Below, one piece after another: positions 1 to 8,352 of a stretch of 60,000 nucleotides of DNA. Position 1 is the stretch's first letter. Each line of letters opens with the position of its first letter. The translations under genes were made by a program, and so were the position numbers. The stretch spans positions 170,649,740 through 170,709,739 of the forward strand of contig CM043944.1 in the NCBI GenBank assembly GCA_014529385.2, written 5' to 3'. The stretch is from Adiantum capillus-veneris. Lineage: Eukaryota; Streptophyta; Polypodiopsida; Polypodiales; Pteridaceae. Under the pieces are notes generated by a model. The model was not told where the DNA came from and searched no databases. It saw only the letters and a program-made list of their open reading frames with translations.

Positions 1-1161
1 AAGGGGTATGAAGTAAAAGGTAAGGAGAAAATGGTTTGCAGATTAAAGAAGAGCTTGTATGGTTTAAAGCAAGCATCAAGACAATGGTACTTGAAGTTTG
101 ATCAATGGATGTTGGATCATGGATTCACAAGATGCAACTCGGATCACTGCGTCTACACGAAGAATTTGGGAGATGGGAAATTCATCAACCTAATGTTGTA
201 TGTTGATGACATGTTGATTGCAAGTGCTAACATGCAGGACATCAAAGACCTAAAAGAGGAGCTGTCTAAATCTTTTTCAATGAAAGATTTAGGTGCTGCA
301 AAGAGGATACTTGGTATGAAAATATCAAGGGACAGGACGAAGAAGACAATAAAGCTATCTCAAGAAGATCACATCAAGAAGGTACTAGAAAGGTTTGCAA
401 TGCAAAATGCAAAACCAGTTTCTACACCTTTGGCTGGTCATTTTAAACTAACAAAGGATATGTGTCCAAATACACAAGAGGAGATAGCCTATATGTCTAA
501 AGTTCCATATACTGCAACAGTAGGTTCTCTAATGTATGCTATGGTCTGGACAAGGCCAGACATTGCACATGCAGTGGGAGTTGTGAGTAGGTTCATGGAC
601 AACCCAGGTAAAGAGCATTGGCAAGCTGTGAAGTGGATACTTAGGTATCTAAAAGGGACAACAAAAAATGCTTTGTATTTTGGAGGAACTGATATTTTTC
701 TAGAAGGGTATGCTGATGCAGATATGGCAGGTGACAAAGATACTCGAAGGAGCACTACTGGCTATGCGTTCATGGTTGGAGGCACAGCAGTAAGCTGCGC
801 TTCAAAGCTGCAGAAAGTGGTTTCACTTTTTACCACGGAAGCAGAGTATGTAGCAATGACGGAGGCAAGCAAAGAAATTTTGTGGCTTCACAGATTCTTA
901 GAAGAGCTTGGATTCAAACAAGACAATTGTGTCTTGTACAGTGATAGCCAAAGCGCTATCCATCTTGCAAAGAACTCAGCCTTTCATTCAAGGACAAAGC
1001 ACATTGAGGTGAGATATCACTTCATACGCACTCTTTTGGAAGAGGGACAGCTAAAGCTAGGAAAGGTGCATACAAGTGAAAATCTTGAAGACATGTTTAC
1101 AAAGGTGGTCAACAAGGAGAAGTTGAGCTTTTGCTCATCTTCAATCGGCATTCGAGGATAA
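1..1161 (+). CDS. copia-1 polyprotein, RT C-terminal part and RNase H (partial)
   Basis: Retrotransposon polyprotein fragment that copies element RNA into DNA and degrades the RNA strand. The frame is open from base 1, so the ATG at 31 is internal. Visible signatures, numbered from that ATG: SLYGLKQ (8-14), the catalytic YVDD at 57-60 (bases 199-210), the RNase H stretch YADADMAGD near base 710, TEAEY, DSQSAI, and the typical copia end RTKHIEVRYHF...EDMFTK. No stop or frameshift interrupts it before the stop at 1159-1161. Protease and integrase lie outside the window. Family assignment is secure; activity cannot be judged from the 3' end alone. Confidence 0.95.
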   Translation, partial: KGYEVKGKEKMVCRLKKSLYGLKQASRQWYLKFDQWMLDHGFTRCNSDHCVYTKNLGDGKFINLMLYVDDMLIASANMQDIKDLKEELSKSFSMKDLGAAKRILGMKISRDRTKKTIKLSQEDHIKKVLERFAMQNAKPVSTPLAGHFKLTKDMCPNTQEEIAYMSKVPYTATVGSLMYAMVWTRPDIAHAVGVVSRFMDNPGKEHWQAVKWILRYLKGTTKNALYFGGTDIFLEGYADADMAGDKDTRRSTTGYAFMVGGTAVSCASKLQKVVSLFTTEAEYVAMTEASKEILWLHRFLEELGFKQDNCVLYSDSQSAIHLAKNSAFHSRTKHIEVRYHFIRTLLEEGQLKLGKVHTSENLEDMFTKVVNKEKLSFCSSSIGIRG

Positions 1162-1207
1162 GAAGCCAGGATGGAAAGCAGTCACAGGTTTGGTTTGGAG
1201 ATCAGTC

Positions 1208-1221
1208 TCCAAGTGGGAGAT
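1208..1221 (+). other. copia-1 polypurine tract
   Basis: The purine-rich stretch CAAGTGGGAGAT sits directly before the LTR start TGTTAAG at 1222. This is the usual plus-strand priming site of plant copia elements. Confidence 0.85.
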
Positions 1222-2009
1222 TGTTAAGTATGGAGCTTGATTTACCCTTGTAATTTTCGGTGGTAAAAGCGCACATTTGTAAGGTCCCCATTATGAGGAG
1301 AAGCCATCGTGCGTGAAGGAAAATCACTCACCGGAAACCAAAATTTTCACGGACAAGAATCAGGGGCAACTTTAGAGGCCTCGGGGGCGGAGGCCCCGAG
1401 ACTTTTTTTTTCCGCCGGAATATTCCTTTTTGCCGGAATATTATGGCCGGACCGCGGCCAGAAAGTGGTCGGAAAACAACCGGTCGGTTGGCCGGTGGCC
1501 GGTAGTCAATGGCCGATGGTCGGTGGTCGGAAGTCAATGGCCGGCGGCCAGTGGCCGAATTCAAAAGCGGACTTGTCTTCTCAAGGGCGGCCACACATAG
1601 GCGGATTGGAGGGTCCGATTTGGACTTATTCACACAAGGGCGGCTACACATGGCTGTCTCTCATAAGAGAGGGCAGCCCTTTTGGCCTATAAAAGGAGGC
1701 CATTTCTACACACATTTCATAGTGTGAAGTTGATGCAACAAGGTGAGTGTGAGGTGGTGAGAGTGAAGCAAGGCGGGAGCTCCATTAAGGGTATAATCCC
1801 TTTGTAAACTACTTCTTGTTTTGAAGTACTAAAGCCATTGAGTGGCTGCTTTCCCGTGGACGTAGCCCACATTGGGTGAACCACGTATATTGTGTGTACT
1901 CTCTCTCTCTCTCTCTCTCTCTACTCTATAATCTCGTGTATGTAAATCTGTCTCTCTCCATTAAGTAATCTACTCAATTATCTATTTAGCTATGTCTTAT
2001 TTCCTAACA
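1222..2009 (+). repeat. copia-1 3' LTR (788 bp)
   Basis: Starts TGTTAAG and ends CCTAACA, giving matching terminal inverted bases. It holds a GC-rich block of GGCC/GGTCGG short repeats (about 1440-1560), a TATA box at 1688 and a (CT)n tract near 1900-1922. Its last 250 bp match the LTR at 28990-29247. The 5' LTR is outside the window, so no target duplication can be checked. Confidence 0.88.
1688..1695 (+). promoter_or_regulatory. TATA box of copia-1 LTR
   Basis: TATAAAAG inside the context GGCCTATAAAAGGAGGCC. A 20-bp context including this box is identical in the LTR of gypsy-C at 39071-39090, an unrelated element. Confidence 0.75.
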
Positions 2010-2130
2010 GCGGCTGCATTAATCATGACATCGCGAGGTATGACGGGAAGCGTGCGAGCATAATGATTATGCCACGTGGCACGACGAGGAAAGAAGCACC
2101 CCAATGGGTTGCCCTAGCAACAATGGTATG

Positions 2131-2544
2131 TCGCGGCACAACGCGAGGAGGCAGACCAAAATACTCTGCAGTGGTCGTATCGCGTTATGACGCGACAAAA
2201 AGCTATCGCGCCAGAACGCGATAGCGATGCTTTTGTGGAGCGGCGGCACCCATTTCGCGTTGTGGCGCGACCGTTCCACGGCGGCTGACACGTGTTGTAA
2301 TCATCATGGCGACTGCATGATGCACGCGTGGCGCGACAAAAAAGGCGTCGCGGCACAACGCGAGGAGGCGGACCGCAACACTCTTGACTGGCCGTATCGC
2401 GTTATGACGCGACAACAAGTTGTCGCGCCAAAACGCGATAGCGGTGCTTTTCTGGTGTGGCAGCACCGGTTTCGCGTTGTGGCGCAACCGTTCCACGACG
2501 GCTGACAAGTGGCATAATCATCACGGCAACTGCATGATGCACGC
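2131..2544 (+). repeat. 217-bp CpG-rich tandem duplication with hairpins
   Basis: The TCGCGGCACAACGCGAGGAGG block at 2131 recurs at 2348, and homology continues to 2543. Each unit carries an imperfect palindrome (2178-2223 and 2395-2440) built from TATCGCGTT and CGCGACAA with their complements. A weaker third unit may begin near 2030. Placement upstream of a TATA box fits transposon subterminal repeats. Overlapping ORFs here on both strands look like by-products of the repeat. Confidence 0.8.
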
Positions 2545-2593
2545 CGGCCCCATGATGCACGTCAATCGATGTCATCATTGTCCTTGGGAGTCC

Positions 2594-2601
2594 TATAAAT
2601 A
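2594..2601 (+). promoter_or_regulatory. TATA box of TE1 plus-strand gene
   Basis: TATAAATA, 74 bp upstream of the chosen ATG at 2675, followed by a pyrimidine-rich leader. Confidence 0.5.
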
Positions 2602-2674
2602 TGACTCGCTCCCCCATTTTCCCTTTGTTTGGATGTCGTGCTCTCTCGTCTATCTTCGCTTTTGAATTTCCGTT

Positions 2675-4308
2675 ATGGACCCCTTCAATGTTGAAGCAGA
2701 GGAGGAAGTGCCTTGCTCTGAGGATGCCCCCCAAGACAAACTATCTCATTTTCTATACCGCATTGGGCTTCAGTAGCGTGAGACAAAGATCATGCCAATG
2801 TTCAATCCAGATTTTTCTTTGCATGAGTGGATTGTCTCCGTGCAACATTACCTATTAGGTTTTGAGCAGAGCTACCAGCAGCAAACGCCTGGTGGCATTG
2901 TCGAGATACAAGGAGTTCGTTTTGTTCACATGAAGGATATCAATTCGGACTCCTCCAAGAAAAACATATTTTCTAGGAGTTGCCTTAAGCTGCCAGTGCA
3001 CTTGCGGATAACAGACTACAAGTGTACACTTCATAACCGCAAGTGTTGAGTGACTGAATATTATGCAGGTTTTATTTTATATTTGCATTTAATTTTGGAT
3101 GAGCATGCTGATGCTGCAGAGGCCTCGCTAGAGGATCAGACTGGGGAGGGTCAAGAGCCCAAGTCTCGAGGAAGCCTTGCCTTGCAGGTTTCAGAGGGAG
3201 TGCAGCTTCCGGAGGGTGCTTTGCCTACTTTGTTCTACCTACCATACCTATTGGTGATTTGTAGTATGTATTTCTTAACGACATTATGGAGCTTTTTGAC
3301 CTTCGAGAGGACTATTGCCTTGCCATTGTGGCACAGAATCTTGAAGAGGATGATGCTGTCATTGACCCTGAGCACGACAAGTATTCTGTTATAGATGCCC
3401 ATGTAAATGACGATGAGTTCGTTGACCCCGCAAGTGCACTTGTGATGATTTACAATGATGTTGCTAGGTATGAGCGCACGCTTCCAACAGAAAAGGAGTT
3501 CATGGAAGTGCAAAAAAAGCTAGGGATTGAAGAAGTGGGTAAGGCAAGCACTTCTTCATCATCTTTAGCCTCAACCTCCAATGCGTCCACTGGAGGTCAG
3601 GGCGGCATCAACCTATGGAATGAGGACTTACTTGAGGAAGATGAAAACCAGAAGGTAATCTTTTTTTATTTGCCTTACCTTTTTGGTTTCTACTTATCTC
3701 ATTTCATAACTTTAATTTGTTGCAGTTGGTGGTCTATGATGATACCTTCATTCCTCGCCCTCGTGGACGAGGCATGGGAGATTTAGGGAAGAATTCCTCT
3801 CTCGACCAATACTTAAAGAATCTTAAGTATCCGAGTTTTTTGGTCTTCCATTCGTCCTTCTCCAATGACAACGCGGGGCTACCCTTGATGACGTTGAAGA
3901 CACTTTCAAGATATTTAGGAGGGGCCGTCATCAGGTGGAACGCAGATAAAATAATGCTTTTAGAAAAAAAGGCCGCATTGTATATGGTTGGCCAAGGGCC
4001 AGGAATGTATGGTTTGCGTAGTTGCTATTTTTGACCCAAGTAGCATATGGTTTGGCATGCGGAATCACTGACCCTGCGTAATTACTAGAGTATGACAAGC
4101 ATGCTATGTTTCGCAATAAACAACCAATTGCGCATCTGCCTCTGAAGAAATGTCTCTTGTGGCTATGGAGGTGGAGACAAATGTACTGTCGACAAACGAA
4201 CCTGCAGGACTAGGTTGCAAAAGACCAAGGCAAGAAGAAGACGATAACACACAGCAGGCAAAAAGGCCAGAATATTTTGTAACTTTTCCTGACGAAGATG
4301 AAGAATAG
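2675..4308 (+). pseudogene. TE1 accessory gene: acidic NLS protein with introns
   Basis: Function unknown. Reading starts MDPFNVEAEEEV at 2675 and is broken by an in-frame TAG at 2774-2776, after which the same frame continues to 3049. Further coding-like stretches are about 3106-3235 (acidic), 3286-3654 (MELFDLRED...EDENQK, serine-rich linker) and 3726-4034 (LVVYDDTFIPRPRGRGMGDL). The 3655-3725 gap is a clean 71-bp GT-AG intron in phase 0. A last exon ending with the TAG at 4306-4308 reads ...GCKRPRQEEDDN...AKRPEYFVTFPDEDEE, which carries a bipartite nuclear-localisation-like signal. The first and last splice sites are uncertain (a GTATGG donor near 4005 is possible). By position it could be the DNA-binding partner of the opposing transposase; that is inference. 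Confidence 0.5.
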
Positions 4309-4526
4309 AGAAGCTCCAATGTATATTGTCGATGCCAAAAAATAGTACATTTTCTATCAAAACAATGAGTACATTATGTTTCTCACTTTTGTGACTGGTT
4401 GTCTTCTCTTGGCACAAAAAATTATATTGTGTTACAATGTGCTATCTTTAGGAAGTCTCAAACAACTTGGGTCGGAGTTGTCCATGTTTTTCCAATGCGT
4501 TCTTTTTGAAGTCGCCACTCTGCATG

Positions 4527-7261
4527 TCACGATGCCGCAGAAGATGCCTCCCACATTTTCTTCTTCCGTCGTTTGCTTGCTAATCTTATTGCTTGGCCAA
4601 TCTGACTGTCTTTGACACATTCCTTTCGGTGTGTTCTATGCATAAGTTTTCTATAAGTCCATTGATGTAGTTCCACCAAATTGTTGGCTTTGTTTGCACC
4701 ACCTCCGTGACGAGTGTGGTTGAAATAGCCAGTACGGGCTTGGTAGTGAGTTTTCTCCATCCCTTGTGTAGACCATATAGCCAAGCTACCATACTGCCTA
4801 GAAAACCAAGGCATGTGGTTGCATATGATATGCTGCAAAAAAACCCAGCCTATTGTTTATATGTAAATATATAATCACAATTTTATCAAATAAAGTAATA
4901 TACCATGTAATGAGTTATGTGTTGATTTGTCCATGCAGCTATGAAAGACCTGTGGAAGGTCTCCGGAGCATCTTGAAACAATGTATAGTCAGTATCTCTC
5001 CAAGTATTGAGCTCACAAAACTTGAATATGGAATCCAAACTTTTCCACACGTTCGCTTTGCGAGTCCTTGCTGCACCATTGTCTGCGTGGTCAACCACTG
5101 CATTGTGCAGGTTTCTCCACCGGTTGTATCTCAATGTCAACCTTTCCTGAGCACTTTGGCTTTTGCGTTGTCTGCCACTTGTTGGCATCGACAAGAAGAG
5201 ACATGCTTTCACACCGCCAATAGACAACTTCTTTGGCACATCTCGACCATTCTTAGACCTCTTCTCGTCCTGGTCTATTTTCACATGTCCTCCATGCAAG
5301 CCCATATCTGAGAAAACTGTTTCCAATGATAATATAGCCCTTTGTTTTGCTGATGCTGGCCGAGTGGTCCACGCAAAACAAATGTACAGAAACATAAGTT
5401 TCTCAATGATTTTGCAGAGTGCATGCATCGTGCAAATATGTAATCTGGATAGTGGAATATCCAACACTGGGCGGAAGTTAAGGTCCTGCAAGTGCCTGTC
5501 CGGAGCTCTCCTCCAATTTATTTTGTCAAGACCAATGACTCCTCCCATGCAATACAAACAAGGGCTTTTACTTGTTGCTCCTTTTGAGATGTTGTACATA
5601 CACTTTAGGGTTTTGAGATCTCCAGCCATATGCCACTCTACTGTGTATGAACCCATGCTTAATACATCGAGTGTCTTTCCATTTCTCTGTTCGCTTATGA
5701 CTTCAGAAATACTTGTTTGATGGTAAACCCAGTTAAGAATATCGAAGTTCTCTGCAGGCACCTGAAATGGGAAAACCAAACCAATCAAATGAAACATGTC
5801 TAACCATTTTTTTAAGCAAAAACTTGTTGATATCAAACCTTGAATGTGGCTAATAAGAAAATATTGTTTTCGAATTTCACGCTAAAGTTTCTAGGGTCGT
5901 GTGAAGCAATGCTTTCATCTAATGCTCTATTCATAAGTATTATTGTGACACGCTCAACCTTTGTCTCTTTCACTAGCTCACACTCATCCAGTTTAAGCAC
6001 AAACTTCAAAACTCCATTGCATTCCTCTTGAGAAACCTCGAACAATTGAACAATATATGTCTGCAAAGCTACTAAATCATAAAATATATTATTGTATTTG
6101 TCATAGACCACTTCCTCTGCTGATGGCGATCTGTACATTGCTTCAATGTGAAAAGGAGTGCCCAATGTCCGAAGCACTTCCTGGTTGACCTCCAGTCTTG
6201 TCTTTCGAATGGAGAAAGGATTTGGCAGCAACGTGTGCTTGAGATTGAACTTCTTACTTTGTTGCTGCATAGTTCTGTAAACAGAAAATTAAGTAAATGG
6301 ACTATTTTCAAGTTTTCAAATGCTACACATATCCAATATACCTAAAAATTGCAGACATTCGATTTGACAGGTGAAGACAATTGATTCAAACACCAGACAT
6401 ACCTAAAAATTGCAGAATAACCTTTGTTGGATATTCCGGCTTCATCCAGAATTGACTGAACATCACGTGTTTGGAGTTGATTCTGTTTCAAAAGAGTGTC
6501 AAGTTGCTTAGCAACAATCTTGCAGTAGCGCTTATTGTCCAAAAGTCCGGCGACATCTTTGCGTTTTAGTATGAGACCATAAGGAATTGAAGAAGTTGGT
6601 GTGTTGCTGTCAATATTTGACTGAGGATGTAACAACGATCTAAGCATAAATATGAAAAGTAAGATATAAAACTACAAATGTAAAGATGAATTAAACCTGC
6701 TTGAATGATAATCTTACTTGATTGCTTTAACCCTCTTCTTCAAACCCTTAGAACCAACCTTCAGTTGTTCAATGTCTCGTAAGCGTCGTTCTCTTAACCG
6801 AAGACCCAAGACAGTATTTTTTTCTCTGAGATCCTGCGTGAGCTGCGTGATGCTTTCGTCCTTGCCTTTCAGTTGTTGAGCGCACTTTGTCACAGTTTGC
6901 TTCAAGCAAAAGTTTTCTTTGTGTGCAAGGTCTCTCTCAAGCTTAAGAATATCACTTTTGGCTGCCAAATGCTTGGTGTAGCCATATAAACCAGAATAAC
7001 CGTCTCCTACATAGTTCAGCAATGACGTTATGTTTCTGAACGGTGGAGTTGAGTTGGTGATAGGATGCTCAGGATATATCCTGCCATCCACCCGACGCTT
7101 TTTTTCCCTTGAAATCTGAAGTTCTCTTTTGAAGCTTCGGAAAGGATGTCTCGCTTATTCTTCTTTTGGAGGGGCTCGTATTCTCTGGACAGTTCGATAT
7201 GCATATGATACACATCGTTTTGACTCCTCGTCTGGGTTCTGTGTGAAGATGATAATGACAT
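4527..7261 (-). pseudogene. TE1 DDE transposase candidate, five exons, RAG1/CACTA-like zinc layout
   Basis: Exons (minus strand): 7261-6718, 6639-6403, 6274-5839, 5761-4904, 4832-4527. All four introns (78, 128, 77, 71 bp) are GT-AG and keep phase, giving about 793 residues. Exon 1 needs one extra base in the 7-T run at 7099-7105; this is the only visible break and could be a real deletion or an assembly indel. Exon 1 starts MSLSSSHRTQ, carries a KKRR basic patch and a charged, coiled-coil-like region. Candidate catalytic residues are D357 (VLKLDEC), D454 (HMAGDLKTL) and E718 (STQGMEKTH). CxxC (474, 477) follows the second D by 20 residues; HxxxxH (693, 698) precedes E by 20, and exon 5 begins exactly at that first His. 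RAG1 has the same order and spacings (D708-C727/C730, H937/H942-E962). A C-terminal KRRKKK is a possible NLS. Superfamily not assigned. Confidence 0.68.
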
Positions 7262-7426
7262 TGAGATGACTTGGTAAATGAGAAATATCAAAACAGAGGA
7301 GAGCGCAAGAGTGGAGCAAATGGAAGAGAGCTCAAGGGAGGAGACTGCGCGCAGGCGGAAAGCAAGAGAGACGCAAAAATGAGAAGAAGAATAACATTCA
7401 ATGCACCTCGTTGAGCACCAAATCTT

Positions 7427-7594
7427 AGTTTTGAAAAATCCAAAAGATTGAGACAATCGGCGTTCAATTCGGAGCCGTCGTATGTCATCATTGTCTGAAC
7501 ACTTTTTGAGAGTTTTGAAAAATCCAAAAGATTGAGACAATCGGCGTTCAATTCGGAGCTGTCGTATGTTATCATTGTCTGAACACTTTTTGGG
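7427..7594 (-). repeat. 84-bp direct tandem duplication upstream of TE1 transposase
   Basis: Copies 7427-7510 and 7511-7594 differ at about three positions, all transitions (C/T or A/G). The unit length is a multiple of three, so it also appears as a repeated peptide in one minus-strand frame. Its position in the promoter-proximal region argues for a subterminal repeat rather than coding sequence. Confidence 0.85.
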
Positions 7595-7624
7595 GGGTAC
7601 GTTTTAATGAACGTACCCCCCAAA
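7589..7624. repeat. 15-bp-arm perfect palindrome at TE1 right edge
   Basis: TTTGGGGGGTACGTT (7589-7603) and its exact complement (7610-7624) flank a 6-base loop TTAATG. It lies outside the 84-bp repeats and may mark or lie close to the right transposon end. No matching copy was seen on the left side. Confidence 0.8.
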
Positions 7625-7691
7625 TCTCATATCCGAGTTTTTTTGAAAGTGAATATCAAAAATGAAATTAGGGACTTTTTAATATCTCTCT

Positions 7692-8352
7692 CTAAGCTGA
7701 CCTGGCATTTCTTACAAGGCCCAATTTTGAGTCCAAACTTTTCCTAATGCTTACACCATCTTCCCAAGGTAACCTGTTCCAAGTAGGAACTACATCCTCA
7801 ATTGGTATGATTGGCTTCTGACCATACATCAATTCAATAGGCATGTAACCAGTCACTGATCTATGAGTTGTATGGTCAATCCATAAAGCATATGATAGCA
7901 ACCTTGGCCATTCACGCACTCTACCTTTGCATGTCTTAGACAAAGCTTTGACGATAGGAGGATGTCCTCTTTCACTTTTTCCATTTCACTCTAGATTATA
8001 AGCACATGTCAGGGATAGCTTGATACCAATTCTTGTAAAGAAATCCCTTGCTTCATCTGCATCTAACTCACCTCTATCAACAACTATCATTCCCACACAA
8101 CCATAGCGGCAAACTACATCTTCAAGCAAGAATTTACAAACAGCTAATGTAGTTTTTGTCCTCAATGCACGTCCTTCCACTTGATTTGTCGAGTCTTCTT
8201 GCGCAAGTACCAAGTATCTCATGACAAAGTTCTAAAGGCATTGTGACTAGATCAACAACCCATTTATAGTGCATGGCTAATGGGTATGTAGGATGCAATC
8301 CATCACGATGGCGTACATTGGAATACATTTGGCATGTGATAGAAGACTCCAC
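7692..8352 (-). pseudogene. gypsy-A integrase, core and C-terminal part
   Basis: Integrase joins element cDNA to the genome. On the minus strand a frame from 8222 reads MRYLVLAQEDSTNQVEGRAL, then CRYGCVGMIVVDRGELDADEA (catalytic Asp of the DRGEL motif) and LTCAYNLE. A single TGA follows near 7985, after which the same frame continues NGKSERGHPPIVKA (catalytic Glu region) and ...SVTGYMPIELMYGQKPIIP. Reading stops at 7692, before the C-terminal DNA-binding domain is complete. Between 8223 and 8352 the link to the upstream part is in another frame. Family call is secure; the copy is inactive. Confidence 0.85.

Larger units (their letters stand above)
1..2009 (+). mobile_element. copia-1, 3' part of a Ty1/copia retrotransposon
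   Basis: The window opens inside the reverse transcriptase of a copia element; its 5' part lies outside. Order is RT, RNase H, short 3' UTR, polypurine tract and 3' LTR ending at 2009. The same family recurs at 28990-33156, where LTR end, primer site and pol match but are much more decayed. The reading frame here is intact, so this is one of the youngest elements in the window. It appears to have landed in the left subterminal repeats of TE1. Confidence 0.93.
2010..7624. mobile_element. TE1, remnant DNA transposon with two convergent genes
   Basis: Two gene-like units with introns face each other: an acidic, NLS-bearing protein on + (2675-4308) and a DDE transposase candidate on - (7261-4527). 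Their stops are only about 220 bp apart. Tandem repeats lie outside each promoter side: 217-bp units at 2131-2544 and 84-bp units at 7427-7594, followed by a palindrome at 7589-7624. This resembles the layout of two-gene class II elements such as MuDR or CACTA, but no CACTA terminus is seen. No left terminal inverted repeat was found; copia-1 probably inserted there and cut it off. The outer limits given are estimates. Confidence 0.62.

Noticed and set aside
489-755. Minus ORF inside copia-1 pol
   Set aside because: Shadow of the intact plus-strand RT/RNase H frame.
2067-2508. Overlapping ORFs on both strands with repeated RHNAKW-type peptides
   Set aside because: They arise from the 217-bp CpG-rich tandem repeat; all frames stay open because of composition.
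7288-7623. 111-residue minus ORF with a duplicated MTYDxSELNADCLNLLDFSKL and a hydrophobic stretch
   Set aside because: It lies in the upstream region of the TE1 transposase; the peptide repeat only mirrors the 84-bp DNA repeat. A role as a leader peptide cannot be excluded, but there is no support.
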